From: Terfezia claveryi
Lineage: Eukaryota > Ascomycota > Pezizomycetes > Pezizales > Pezizaceae
Length of the DNA stretch: 64,000 nucleotides
Direction: 5' to 3'
Assembly: GCA_015179025.1 (NCBI GenBank)
Contig: WHUX01000058.1
Coordinates: forward strand, 124,001 to 188,000
Shown here in pieces: positions 1 through 12,454 of this stretch (position 1 is the first letter of the stretch; the number at the start of each line of letters is the position of its first letter). Made by a program: the position numbers and the translations under genes. The notes under the pieces are model-generated. The model ran no database searches, was not told the DNA's origin, and saw nothing but the letters and a program-made list of their open reading frames with translations.

Positions 1-4
1 CAAC

Positions 5-184
5 ATGACCTCCCTAGCGACCCCCCTATCGGCCGAATATACTGAGAGCATCTACATTCATGTCAAATACGCTGATAGTGAGTTTGGAAAATGGCAAAAC
101 GGGATGGTTTACCTAGTGCAACTTTCAGCATTCCTTCCTAGTTCTAATCGAGTTCATAGATGTGAGCTTTGTGAGAATATCTGA
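5..184 (+). other. Open reading stretch at left edge, possible exon
   Basis: An ATG at position 5 opens a frame of 59 codons ending at TGA 182-184. The first ~35 residues look protein-like (mixed charged and aromatic residues, e.g. YIHVKYADSEFGKWQNG) and the rest looks less so. A splice donor-like GTTTAC near 106 and an acceptor-like CCCCAG near 198 could join it to a short downstream frame. I do not recognise a family. It could equally be a chance frame, because the window edge removes upstream context. Confidence 0.2.
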
Positions 185-2789
185 TCGCCCTCCCCAGGAT
201 TGTGCGGATGGTCAGTTTTCTCCGCTTGCGCCTGTTGTTAAATGTAGGTAGTGATAGCGATATTCGATGTGTCAATTTGCATGCTTTGAATAAGTTGTAC
301 CCCACTTTGCTGTTTGTTTAGAATAGTTGATATTAGCTCCGCTAGGAACTGTTGTTTGCAAGCTGAGATATCTTAAGGCCTGAAGGGACCACATTTTTTT
401 TGCATTGTCACATTTGAAGAATGCCGGTCATTTTTTTTTTTCAAAACCCAGTATCTTTTGTGAAGTCTGCTCTACCTATCAAACCACACACAAGGTTTTC
501 TTATATACTGTTATATTGTTGGCGATAGTGGTTTTTCGGTCATCAAAAGGGATGTTTTGTTTCGGTAAGATATCAGGTAGGGCATAAAAATTTCGTTTAC
601 AATCTATCCTTCATTAGTGTTTTTTTTCTTTTTTTTTTGGTTAAAAACTTTTACCAGCTCAAATGTTCCTATCCTGCTCCAAAACACTACCTTTGATGGT
701 TAAGAGGAGAAAACAATTTTATTTTATTTTTTCCATTCCTGCACTTTTTTTTTTTTTTCCTTTTCCGCTGGTTTTCTTCATCCGTTCCTTCCACTATGTC
801 CTATGCATGGTGGTTCCTATTTTTTGATAGTTGGAACAGGGTACCTAATTGTTCAGGGTAAAGTTGCTACTCCAGAAAGCTTGACATTAAGGGAGTTTCT
901 GGTCAGACATTGTTGGGGTCCGTTGGTTCCATGATCGGCCTTTCCGGCAAAACTATTTATTCCGTCCAAGTCAAACGTATATTGATCATAGTGAGTATCA
1001 TGAAATCGCAAGCGATGTGGAGTACCACGTTGGTAATGATGAAAGGCTTCTTGTGTTGTAAAAGCTCCATGGGTTGCCTACAGCTGGGCCTGGCGTATTG
1101 CCTGATGCTTGAGTTGCGGACAAAATTGAATATTAGAATACAAAGGCAATCCCAAGCAGAGATCAGATTACCTATTGTATCAGAGCGGCGCCATACATGT
1201 CCCTCTGATGCTAAGAGATAACAAGGTGACCGTGCTCAGGGTTAAGTAATTGAGTCTCACTACTGTACAGAAAGGAAAAGAGACCAAACTCAATAATATA
1301 TCTATTCACACAGCCATGGAATCTAAGTTAGCAAATGACTACAAATAACAGTATATAGATATAAGACTCCCTTGCTTTTAAGAAATAGAAAGTATATAAG
1401 GAAGAAGAATAAGAACAAATAGACACCACCTGCAGGAAGAATTCTCGAAACATATGTACAGTACAAATGTAATATAAGTGAGAATCTATCCCAGCCACAA
1501 ACCTATGAATAAAACAGGCCCATTATTTCCCTCAACAGCATGAGCCTTACCCATAATTATGACCTCTTGTTCCATTTTCCCAGCCGGTCCCCTAACTCTT
1601 ACGCTTGCCCGTCCAAGCAGGCTCAGGATATTCTTAATTCGTCTAAGGAGAACCTTCTCAAGCGCTGCTTTCTTTGGTTCCACGTTTTTTTGGTCGATAT
1701 TTTCGCCCTAAGCGGGAGAGTTTGGGGGTGGAGGAGGTACTGGCCGAGTGCCCTCTTCCATAATATCATGATTATCCATCTTAAGTCACGCTGGTGCTCG
1801 CTCGTTTGCTGTATCTCCCAAAATTTCGCTAAATCTGCGGGTTAAGCCTCTTGGCAAGCTTTTTTTATCCTGGCAATAACCAAGGCCTACATCAGCAAGT
1901 GTATTCTACTTCATCGCCAAAGCAGGGTTCACTCACAGGAGTATTCCGTAGGCTGATAGTGCACGTACACAGTTATGCCCGAAGATGGAGGCTCCAGAGG
2001 CTAACTGGGGGGAATTGAGGCCAGAAAGGGAAACCGGATTATTGCGGTTTTCAGGGAGTTGTACGAGCGACATTGGAAGACTGATTTAGATCTGGATATT
2101 GGCTAATAGTTATAATACAACACACATGAAGGCAATTGGAGACACTGTGGTCATTGTGGAGTCGAGTGGCGCGTGTGTGTGGATCATTGACAGAGAAATT
2201 AGACTCCAGGACCGTAACATGTGCAGTCGTATAGCTTGAGTTGAGGTATTTATTTATTTAGACTCCAATCCCGTACAGTACCTCTAAAACACAACTCTCT
2301 ACAACTTGTCGTCTGAAGACCTACCTACCTTCGCCTGAACGCCATAAGTTAGGTCGAGACTTGTGGTACTATCGAAACTAGCTTAGGTTTTGCACCCTTG
2401 CACGCTAGCTATTTTATAACGCACTACCTAGTCTGGTTGGTAGCGCACCTGTACCCCACACGGAAATGAAAACTGTTCTTTCATGGAGTCAAAACTACTA
2501 TATGTAGCTACTGTAAGTAATTAGTGCTGCATGTGAAAGTAGAGCGGCCCGAGATGAGCGGGCGGGGTGGCGTGCAACCTGGCTACATGGGGCCGTGGGT
2601 TTAAAGCTAGCGCTAATGCTAAAAGTCCGCCAATATTACTTTTGTGCCATGTCGGCCCGGGTGGCCTCACTAGATGATATATTCCTTGGTCATAGAGGTA
2701 TTGTATGACGCGTCAGACGAACCTGGAAAGATGCGAATGCTGTTGACCATTCGAAAAAACTATGAGGACGACATACGAGCCAGATAGGT
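185..2789. other. Intergenic, no supportable gene
   Basis: No coding region can be supported. The stretch has several T-rich tracts (around 430-440, 620-640, 720-770). Short open frames near 910-1221 and 1540-1845 have no recognisable motif and I treat them as chance. A copy of the interspersed AGTCTGGTTGG motif occurs at 2430-2440. Confidence 0.6.
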
Positions 2790-3670
2790 AGTATGGCATC
2801 AGCCAAGGAAGCCTATGACGAGCTCAAAAAAGGCATATGAATTCTACTCCCTATTATATAGCATATCTAAGATCCAATTCAATGATCAAACCCAGACCAT
2901 TGAAGAATACATCACCAGCTTTGAATGGCTTCGTAGGAGTTATCGGCAGAGCCGACCTAATTGCAGCACCAAACGATAGATTCGGAGAAGGACTGCAAAA
3001 ATCTGCCGAATCTGACCGTGCTAAAGCCGAATTCCTCTTGATGTCTCCCGCTTATTATTCCAACCGTTGAAAACATTCGAGCAAAAGACCACGGATATGA
3101 CGACGCAGCCAACACTTGTCTTCAGACACAACGACCGGAATATGCGCCATGAACAATGCCTATATGACCCTACATATATCAATATCATAAGCGGCCTACG
3201 GATGCCAGAAGATTTTACCATGCAAGGAAAGAAAGGAAAAGTAGAGTTAAAAACAGGACGGAAAATACTCTATAAAATGGACCGAGATATCGATGGACTA
3301 TGGATTAAGCCAGAGAACGTATATCCCACAAAAGCTGAAAGGCCAGAAGCCTAAGACAGAGGAAGGATCAAGGGATCTGGTGGTATTAAAAACAGAGGCA
3401 AGAAGGGACAATGGAAAGGGATATGACTATTGCATATCTAAAGGATAGAAATGGCAAAATCACACAGAATCTAAGTGCTTTATTAAAAATTCGAAATAAA
3501 GAAGGGCAAATCTAAGAAGGTCAAGGCAGAGGACTCCGATGAGGAATCAGACTCGGAAGAAGTAACAATTAAAGCTATCAAAATCGGAAAAATTTAGCAT
3601 GCCCTGGGGATATTACGAGTACGATATGGCTGCCACACACCACACCACTCACCCATAGATGGGGATTACA
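2790..3670 (+). pseudogene. Decayed Ty1/Copia gag and protease fragment
   Basis: The reading shifts frame repeatedly but stays recognisable in order. A Gag (UBN2-type) helical segment lies around 2795-2950 (QTQTIEEYITSFEWL). Gag continues around 2945-3110 (RAKAEFLLMS, then VENIRAKDHGYDD). A CCHC-like zinc knuckle trace follows near 3425-3485 (YCISKG..HTESKCF). An aspartic-protease-like segment (AATHHTT in place of the usual DSGA..H.T) lies near 3620-3655. In intact elements this order builds the capsid and matures the polyprotein. Internal stops and at least three frame changes exclude function. Gypsy-type sequence follows directly, so the fragment is truncated before integrase. Confidence 0.7.
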
Positions 3671-3779
3671 TTCATGCGCATACAAGGTATGACGGTCTTG
3701 ATCCGTATGTTCTATATCTAATGACTGTCTAACTGATAATGTCCACACCCCACAGTGGCCTTCACATAGTTCAGTCACT

Positions 3780-4020
3780 GGTGGCCTAGGATTCTGGCCC
3801 AACAGAAGTACCTCTATTAGCCCTACTGCAATGGCAACTGGGAACTCCCCATCCACTATGAGATTTCATCAAGGTACCTAGGCCTAGGGTAGTCAGCGGA
3901 TTCCAAAGACGATCACCTACTCCTCCTATAAGCTAATAGATTCTCAAACCCAATATGCCACATACGATCGAGAGCTGCTGGAGATACACAAGAGGCGCTA
4001 AAGAGTGGGTGCCAGTTAAC
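3780..4020 (+). pseudogene. Decayed Ty3/Gypsy RT-RNase H fragment
   Basis: Frames read ALLQW near 3820 and then YKLIDSQTQYATYDRELLEIHK near 3928-3995. The second is the familiar Gypsy RNase H stretch (S.KL...E.NY..YD.ELLAI). Similar words recur at 6100 and 6790-6830, so two related Gypsy copies existed here. Stops and frameshifts interrupt the reading. It abuts the Copia gag remnant without LTRs, so the boundary is a rearrangement or a nested insertion. Confidence 0.6.
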
Positions 4021-4067
4021 TTATGCAGTCGCATCTGTCCAACAACTGTCCTCCAGGCCCTGACACG

Positions 4068-4184
4068 TACACATATATTACCCTGACAAATACTCATATT
4101 ACCCTGATACATACCCACATTACCCTGACAAATTATATTGACAAATACTCATATTACCCTGACACATTCGCATATTATCTTGAA
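4068..4184. repeat. Short tandem repeat, ATATTACCCTGACAAATACTC unit
   Basis: Five to six imperfect copies of a unit of about 20 bp built on ATTACCCTGA(C/T)A(A/C)AT lie in a row. The TTACCCTGA core also occurs singly at many other places in the window. Confidence 0.75.
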
Positions 4185-6051
4185 AAAATATTCTACAACA
4201 GCGGTGACTCACCTCCTTGACAGTTCAACAACTTCCTTGACATATCACAATTCATTTTCGATCTTTAAACAGATTGCGGGGGCAACGAACAGGTTGAAGG
4301 AGGCAGTTGAACGCACAACCCGCAGAGGAGGCCTTCACAAACTCCCTTAACCTTACCTTCCTCCGCCCGCAGAATTATCCCCAAAGTACACCACCATGCA
4401 CGCAACGCCTGCACCCCCCTCCGCTAATTATAATAATCACCAGCTACAGTCAGTCACGAGTACGTATACCACGGCCCTGCGTAATCTTGACCAGGGTACT
4501 GGCCTGAACGATGCTAATTCAAATTCTCAGAATACCTATAGTTAGTCCTATTCCTAAGAATGCTAAAAAAACACTTTGCCAATCCACCTACTGAGATGCA
4601 CGATGCCCACGTCCTCAAAGGCCGAAGCTCGACCTCCCATCCACAGCACCGGCGATGTACATCTGGAGCAGTGGTTGGCCTTGCCCTTGTTATTAGGGCT
4701 GCAAGTGAGATCTTTGTGCCGCATAGGTCGAGCTACACCATCGTTTGTGTATTTTCAGGCATAGCGGTAAGGCTCTTGTCAGCACAATTCACAATAAACT
4801 TTTCGTGGAGAGTAAGCTCGCAGGTATGGGGCATAGCGAATCGATGTTACCTTTGACTAAGGCTGGGATCCCGCTTTGAGTTTTTCTGACGATTTTGTTC
4901 TGCTAAAGTTACTACTTCTAAAAAGCCCTCTAACAAAAAATATACTGTAGACACAGATGCTCGACAACCACTTCTGGGCAGCACCCAGCCACCAACAAAT
5001 ATCAAGTTCAAATTCTCATCAAGGTGCGAGTAGTGCAAGGTATGTTTTCCTCGTTTTCTATGAAAATACCATGTTTTCGGAGAAATAACATTTACTTAGA
5101 ACCATAAAGCCATATCGAAGTAATCCCATTTAACGTACACGCATTCACAAGTCTTCTTCTGGAAAGAAACTGGACAAGCATTTCCCAGGATCAGCCAGTT
5201 TGGGTTCTGCATTTCAAGGCCAGTGACGAGTCTTCGTTCAACACACCTTCTTTACAGCACTGCCCATGTGAGGTGATGGCCCTACAATGTATACTGGGGA
5301 TGGTATGGCGTCTATGGCGTTTCTCGTCAGGCAACCGGAAGCCACGCAGGGTTCAAGCCCTCTCGCCAAACTATAAAAGGCAACAAGCGTGCAAAATCGC
5401 CCCAACAAGATGGACTCGTCGCCGAACTAAATAGAAACAATACTGCCAAACCAAAATTAGCCCTCAAGCCTGTCAACGCATGTCACGCATACATTCAAGT
5501 GGGGATCCGCTCATTCAATCCAAAACCTTCCCATATCCTATTTCAACCCAAAACCCTCCAACCCGCTGGCCTAACCTCCCATTGAAGATCAAAGACATGC
5601 ACACTGTGGAGTCCAATAAAGAGGTATTGGTGCCAATTTGAAATCCCAAAGTTGGTACTCCGTAGTCAACAGTTACTTGTACCACCGTACGGTGTCTGGT
5701 GGTGGGGCGGCTCAGGGTCACCATGGAAAGCCTCCGTCAACCCCCTCCTCCGGGGCACGTCCTGCGGTACCCTCAACTCCCAACTCCACGGTGTACCAGA
5801 TCACCAGGAGTGCTCACTGGTAGTTTGTGGTATAAGAATTACGAGATTTATGAGTACTCTGAATAGAGAGAATATTGGTATATTTAGATATAATCTGATC
5901 GTTAAAGCTAGGAAACTATGGTAGAACTACATAACAAAACTTTTCGAGGTACAGATGGAAATACAGCGCTTATATTCCTTGTCCGTTACCTTGATTTTCC
6001 ACGGATATGATCATGTGAAGGCGAGAATATTCCCTACATTGAGTGCTAGTC
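4185..6051. other. Probable transposon debris without a callable gene
   Basis: Several short protein-like frames appear (for example around 4375-4540 and 4770-4860) but no domain can be named. They sit between two Gypsy remnants and are probably eroded retroelement sequence. The frames around 5515-5924 show no motif. Confidence 0.4.
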
Positions 6052-7000
6052 AGTCAAGACTGTGCCTTCAATACCCTGAAGAAGGCTATTGTGTCATCAC
6101 CTATATTAGCCCTGATGCAGTGGTACGGTAATTCAACATCCACTATGTTGGAAACATATGGAATGATGGACTGCAATCCTGCATCGACCCCAATGGCTGG
6201 TGATGTCCTGACAAAAGGATTGATAGAGCATCGTCTATCTATTCCAGAGAAGACAATTTACCAAGCCCTTGTTGGCTCTTTAGGATATCTGATGAATTGC
6301 TAAGGCCAGATTTAGCTCACGCCGTAACGAAGTTAGCACAATTCGCAGCATTCCCTACACATGCTCACATGGCGGCTGCAAAACGTGTCCTTTGATATCT
6401 AAAAGGTACTCAAAATGTGGGTTTGACACTGGGGAGTTCAAGTGCTGTGGATACTTCTACCGGAATGGAAATGCATAAGGTGTCAGCATATTTCGACTCA
6501 TCGTGGGCGGATGATAGGGACGATTCTCGTTCAACTTTTGGATATGTAATCCTATATGGAGACAGCCCACTGATATAGAAGAGCAAGAAGCACAGATCGA
6601 TCTCTCTATCTACGACGGACGCGGAATATCTTGCTGCAACGGAGGCAACGAGAGAAATACGCTGGTATTGAATCTGTTTCGAGGGCTCCATCTGGATGTT
6701 GCTTTACCCGTATTGCCTCAAGGTGGCCATCAGGGATGACCTTACCCAGGTCCAGGATGAACAACGGAAGACGATGGCCTACTCCTATAAATAACAGACT
6801 ATCAGACTCAATACCGGGAGCTACTGGCGATACACAAGAGCTCATACCGCGAATGCAAATCATCCAGTTCAGCCACATCACCATCTACACCGACCATCAG
6901 ACCATGATACATTTTCTACACCAATGGACCTCACCTCCAGATCTTCTCACGCTCCGGCTTCGGCATTAATTATATTACTGGGGCAAAAAGGTGTGGCATG
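6052..7000 (+). mobile_element. Ty3/Gypsy remnant split by a Copia fragment
   Basis: Gypsy RT/RNase H sequence begins near 6064 (AFNTLKKAIVSSPILAL) and runs to about 6145 (STSTMLET, where Gypsy normally continues into the RNase H catalytic Asp). It resumes near 6727 with VAIRDDLTQVQDEQRKTMAYSYK, then YRELLAIHKS, then IYTDHQTMIHFL near 6881-6915. Between the two halves lies Copia-type sequence in the same orientation. Stops and frameshifts show that both parts are dead. No LTR is visible. Confidence 0.7.
6145..6683 (+). pseudogene. Copia RT C-terminus and RNase H fragment
   Basis: From about 6150 the frame reads the Copia RT end (YGMMDCNPASTPM; YQALVGSLGYLM). After one frameshift near 6297 comes RPDLAHAVTKLAQFAAFPTH and then RNase H: YFDSSWADD..SRSTFGY, KSKKHRSISLSTTDAEYLAATEA. 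Catalytic Asp (FDSSW) and Glu (TDAEY) are preserved. Both in-frame stops lie where Trp is expected (TGA before YLKGT, TAG before KSKKH), so each is a G-to-A change of TGG. Confidence 0.85.
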
Positions 7001-8713
7001 TCTCTCATCTAATAACAGTGTTATACCCAAGTGGGAAGTTATTAAATTGTCTATATTACCGTTTATTTGGGAACAATATATTAAATACAGACACGGATAC
7101 CACATAAACCGCAGCAACTATCTACCCTTCCCTCCCAGCACAGTGTTACAGAATCCTCTTCACTCAGGGGGTTGAGGGTTGTGCGCAAAACCCGTGACGA
7201 GGGAGGAGGATTGAAGTTTTTGGTATCGGTGGTTGTGCCGCCCAGGAGGGAACTTAAGGTAACCCTAATCTCCCTAACCCAACCCTCTATAGCAGCATTA
7301 TCCGGCGTATGGGTATCCGTCTCCGCTTCAGCCACCTTAGCCATCACAGAAGATGTGGAGAGAGTTGACCACTCTGGGAAAAAGGCGGAGGAGAAGGAGA
7401 AGATTAACTAGCAGCGGCTGAGGGAGAGGAAAGGAACGTTACTGACGCAAGGATTACTCTGAAACGCTGCGTTGCTGAAGTGAAGGGTGGCGCAGATGGG
7501 TTCTGAAGCCAAGATACGAATTAGAGCAGTGTGGTTTCTGTTAATCCATATCACGGCAGCCCCGCCAGCTCGTGGGGCAGAGATTCTGGACTTGTATATG
7601 TGGAATACACCTACGAGGTCTAGGAATCTCCATATTGTTGAGGCACGGTTCATGATCCATACAACCTATCACAAGACGCAACACCAACAGACATGAGTCG
7701 GCCCATCACTAGATACCTCCCACAACGTCCATCCCTCATGCTCCGTGTCTACCTCACTATGATCAGACCATTTGTGGCAAGGTTTGAACACCTACGAGCT
7801 CCGAAGCAGAAATTTGAAGACAGATTCGAACACTGAGAAGAGGTTTGTTTACACGGGCTGAATAAGGGACGCTGGGTGGATATTTTCAGCAGCTCGGTGG
7901 GAACTGTTTATGTGTGAAGGAGATAGTGGAGTTGAAATGAGGCGGAGAAGGGAGGGGGGAGGGGAAATTGTAGCTCATTATATTTTGTTTAGCAACTCAG
8001 TACTCGAATTCGAACTATCTAGCCCATGACGAGAGACCGCATTCCCGATTCTCTGGGAGATTATCCCAACTCCAGGGCCGGTCTCTGCCCTATATTATAG
8101 GTGGAACGGAAGCGGGTGTCTTAGTTTAGAGGCGTGGACCGGAAGAGAGAGAGGGGGAAGGGGGTTGCATGTGTCATATGCATCTCCGGTCAATGTTAAC
8201 CTGAATTACCCTGAATTATAAATTCGAGAGCAGTTATTTATTGGGGATGAAATGCCACAAATACAAATTGCCCCGCACTGACTGACTCAACACATACACT
8301 TGGCACACACAAATTATACTAGTATGTACTCCGTATATATGAAGTTGTATCAAGAAAGCTTTTTGCTACTCATATATAGGTACTTGTCCTAGACTTGGCA
8401 CTGTAATATCATGTAAAAACAGGAAGGGGCCTGTATATTTGATAAGTAATTAATTACCTGTCTATACAAACCCAATGGTGTTCATGAAGCACCGGAAAGT
8501 TTCAACAGACCTGTACCCGAAGAGAGTTACCCTGAACCTGTGCCATCAAAACACAAGGATTAGCAACATGATTTGAATCTCTGAAGGAGAAATAGCCATA
8601 GTATTATGCTCTCTGGGAGTATTGATATCTCTATCTACATTTATGTCCTGGGCATTCCTCGGTTGATATGGCTCTGCTGCTGTCACTTAATAAACACCTG
8701 TTTGAGTGTTTTT
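7001..8713. other. Intergenic, no supportable gene
   Basis: Overlapping short frames on both strands around 7080-7700 show no motif, consistent codon pattern or splice structure. The interval also contains two TTACCCTGA-type motifs (8204 and 8527). Nothing else stands out. Confidence 0.6.
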
Positions 8714-9260
8714 TTATTTGAATTCCTTGTATATGACTTTTCTTAGATATTTCAGCAGTAGGTTCTCAGCCACGCTTCCAATGCCAGCCTCCCCTGAGTA
8801 ACCTCCATGCCCAACGAAGATCACCATTATCCTCTCATTCTCGTCAGCTATATCCCCGATATCACCATATCTCCTCGGCCGTAGCGCTACGGCCCCAAGT
8901 ATTTGTGCAAAAAATAGAAATCCGAAATTAGCCAGTCGTTATCTCTGGGTCCAATCCAAACCGGAAATTTCCGCAAAGTGTTTCTCCCATGTACCCAAAA
9001 CACATATACCTCCAACCCTCTGGCTCTACCGTTTGCATGTACGCGAGAGCGCTGCCAGCCCGATCTTCATGAATGCCGATGTCCTGAGATGTGTGTAATT
9101 GATCATGTATGGTATCAAGCTCTCCTCTTGGTTTCCGTCTCTGACAGACACCACCGGGAAGATATCGACGTTGTATTAATTGGCAATATCTGTGATTTCC
9201 TTCCATCAGCATTGAACAGCCTGGATATCAATGGTGATCAGAGACACAGCATTCGTGTTT
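8714..9260 (-). pseudogene. Decayed protein-coding region of unknown family
   Basis: Read on the minus strand, three pieces look like true protein. The first (about 9241-9040) reads LITIDIQAVQ, then YNVDIFPVVSVRDGNQEESL and LRTSAFMKIGLAALSRTCK. The second (about 9050-8928) is an open frame with VEPEGWRYMCFGYMGETL. The third (about 8890-8714) reads DIADENERIMVIFVGHGGYSG, then AENLLLKYLRKVIYKEFK and a stop. Internal stops and frame changes separate them. The hydrophobic strand plus GHGG could be a caspase-like or a PP2C-like motif; I cannot decide between them. Confidence 0.4.
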
Positions 9261-12200
9261 CCATGCTTAGTTTTTTACCCCGAAACAGCACTCATAGGGT
9301 CATCACCTGGTTGGAGCTAGGAAAAGGTTTGTTAGATCTAGGGCGTCCACGATTCCACGCGTTGGACCAAACCCTAAAGAAGTACTCAGTATTAGCAAAA
9401 CTGCAAATTGATAAGACGGAATGAGCGTGTACGTACGCAAGCACAAGATGAATTTGTGTACCCTGGGAGACATTTCAGGCATGGCAGAATGTGGGGGAGG
9501 TAGTGTGTAACGTTGGAACGTGTTGGATAATTTGTTTGGAAATTATTTTAAAATAAAGAAAGAATTTAGGGTATAGTGCTATGGTAATGGGAATGTGATG
9601 GACGCAATATTTGGAGTGTCAATCAGGAACAGGTCAAGATTGTTTGATTCCTCTAAAAATGATTTTGGCCCGATGTGAGAGTAACCATGGTCTACGAGGT
9701 GGCGAGACTGGGGAACGCCAGCAGAATTCACCGTACACGGATTTCGACTCTGCATATGTGCTTGTAGAAGGATTGAGGGCTTGAATATAAACTATCAGGG
9801 TGAGATGCCGGGGAAAGGATGCTGAAATAGTATGAAGCCAGTACGTGAAGCGTCTAAGGTCCGAGAGAAAGAGGGAAGGTGTAAGGTTCCCTCACACTAG
9901 ATTAGCCGACAGCTTAGATTAGACTCGCACGTGACCTGGGCTAGGTATAGACGATAGAGAGGACTAGCCTCGGGGACGGCTGTGTAGATAAAGACAAGAC
10001 CGAGAGCCTCTCTCCTGGTCCACTACTCATCAGAAGAGAAGCTATTTTAATCATTCGTTGACGTCCCCGACTCCTAAGCCTCACAAAGTTCCTCCGAAAC
10101 CGGACATGATTTCTAGTCTCGATTTAGTCTCGATTAGACCCTCGTAGTTATCGTAGAGGGTCTGGTGCCATTATTAGCGTTTTCTTAGGCCACTTTTTAG
10201 TCGCTGTTGAAAGTGGCAACGGCTTAGTGACCCGTGAAAACTTGCCCTCTTTCAACGGCACTTAGAGAAACTTTAGTCTTATTGTTTCTGTTGGTAGTTT
10301 TCACGGTAATAGATACATCATCGCTACCACCAATCACTTATAGTACGTGTTAGAATGTCATTTAGCCCATTCCTAGCTATACCGTCAGATCCACATGCCC
10401 TTCACTTGTGTTAAGGTTCTGCACATACGAACATATATATGCTTTATATATGGTCAAACCATGGATAAATTGTGTGGCGATTTTCGTGAAAACGAAAATC
10501 GAGTGTTTTTTCGGTTGCCAAGATATTCGAAATATACGGCGTATAAATTTAGCTTTGAATACCCCTAATATCAACTCCCGTCGCATCAGAGCACAAGTAC
10601 CATCAACCTTGATTTTGGCCTGTATCGGTACGCAACTGATTTTAGAATTTTCATCCACCTCAATTCATTCCCTTCCCTCTCTGACGCAGCTTGTGCCTGT
10701 TTACATCCTGGCCCCGCAGATGCCTTCGGACTCATATACTGTATATGAGGGTGTATCTCATGACAGCGAAGCGGCCCAGCATCAGCAGGCTGCAGGTTGA
10801 GATTCCAGCATGGCAAGAAGATTGCATGGAGGCTGGAAGGGCTTGGGTTGGGAATGTGACTGCTGTAAAGGCTGCTGCTGGGGTTCGAAAGAAGCCCTCG
10901 ACCAAAGCAATTTCTGAAACCCAAAGGTGGGGAGGTATTGGAGCTGGAGATCTCTCTATGGTATTTGAGGATGCTGCTGCAGAGTTTTTTTATAAAAAAT
11001 ACGGGGTCGAGGTGGTATAGATGGGGACTTGGTTCATTTGATCAGATCCCTCAGAATCACTTATTTGCGGCCCCCTAGTTTACCATTGTGCACTTTCTTC
11101 TTTCAACGTTAATCTGGCATGAATATAGTACTAGCCTGAGCTTATTAGCGGAATACTGTACAATAGGAAGGGTAGAGGCGGGGAAATCATCGGATGATGT
11201 TGTAGAGCATAGTTGTTTCAATAGTTCTATATGCAGTCCGGGTGGAGCTATGAGATCTCTCCTGTACATGTGGCAATCAATACTCCTTAAATGATGGGTC
11301 TGTAGTGCGAGGCTATTGTTACCCCATATTCCTATTCTATATACTAAACACATTCGATGAATACCTCGCGCCTACGGTAATTTAGTCTTGCTACAGAATA
11401 CAAAAGGTTCAAAGTATGTATGTGTAGTCTGGTTGCATGACCCCTCCGTAGGAGGGATGTCTGTGTAGGCTAGATTTCAAGTAGGTTCAAGAATAAGATT
11501 CTTTACGATGGTTCCGTTATAACTGTATTATAATTGATAACCATCGAAGGGAAATGGGATGAATGGAGTGTGAGAGCAGCGCGCCAATGCCGCTAAGGGT
11601 CCCGAAAAGTTATGTTCAAAAAGTATAAATCATAGTCTGGAAGAGACAAGGAGGTGCTTGTTATAAGGGTACGTTTCCGCCTTTTCCTTCCTTTTCTTCT
11701 TCTCTTCTCCAGCGGTTTGCGTGGTGGCCCAGTGCAACCAGAATAGCTATCGATGAAAATTGATGGCGGCTCTGGCTTGCCTTGCCCTGCCTTGCTACCG
11801 CCCTCTTCTATCTGCTCCGTCTCCGAATACTGAGTTTTCCTCACGGCCAGTTCCTCAAAACACTTTCCAGGTGTATTACATTTCTGTGTGTCACCAGACG
11901 TACCGGTCTCCTTCAGACAACAATACGACTTAATACCTCGATGACCGCCTACTCTCTCAAAGTTCACACCACTACCACAATATCACAGGGGAAGAGAAAA
12001 TTTGCCTAAAAGGAATAACACCCAACGGGCTATTGCGACAGAGAGTCCTGAACAAGCTTTCTTGCACAGCACGAACTTCGGCAGCAACCGAGTCAGCGGA
12101 AGAAGATCGTCTAGACAGGAGTCCTTCATTGGTACTACTGTCTTATCTTCAGAGTTATTTTAATGATTACCACTATCCGTAACGGGAAATCATCGATGCG

Positions 12201-12454
12201 TTCTAGGTTGTCGTTAAACCTGTAGGGCTGAAGCACTAGTTCTCACCGTGAACGCCATGATTCCAACGGCCGCAGAAGGGGACGTACCAATCTGACTAAG
12301 CGGCCGAGACTATACTTTAGCTTTATTCCATCAGTCTATTTAGACTCCGCTATAATAGGAGTCTACTTAGGGTACGTTTTATCTTCACCACTGCACCCAG
12401 CCTTTGAAGAGATGAATCTGATTGCTAATCACTCTAGAGCAGGGGAGAGCTGTC
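9261..12454. other. Intergenic, no confident gene
   Basis: A plus frame at 10800-11020 (AEIPAWQEDCMEAGRAW ... FEDAAAEFFYKKYG) and a minus frame at 11593-11967 (124 aa, basic C-terminus) are the least random-looking pieces. Neither shows a family motif or splice context. The interval also holds a hairpin (10136-10163) and repeated TAGTCTCGATTAGA words near 10114-10137. Confidence 0.45.
10136..10163. repeat. Inverted repeat AGACCCTC/GAGGGTCT
   Basis: A perfect 8-bp stem encloses a 12-nt loop. The left arm follows the word TAGTCTCGATTAGACCCTCG. A closely related word (TAGTCTCGATCAGACCCTCG) recurs near 26905, and its reverse core (TCTGATCGAGACTA) recurs near 14567 and 18605, so this is part of a dispersed repeat. 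Confidence 0.55.

Noticed and set aside
5340..5395. GGGTTCAAGCCC word suggesting a tRNA T-arm
   Set aside because: No acceptor, D-arm or anticodon arm can be paired around it.
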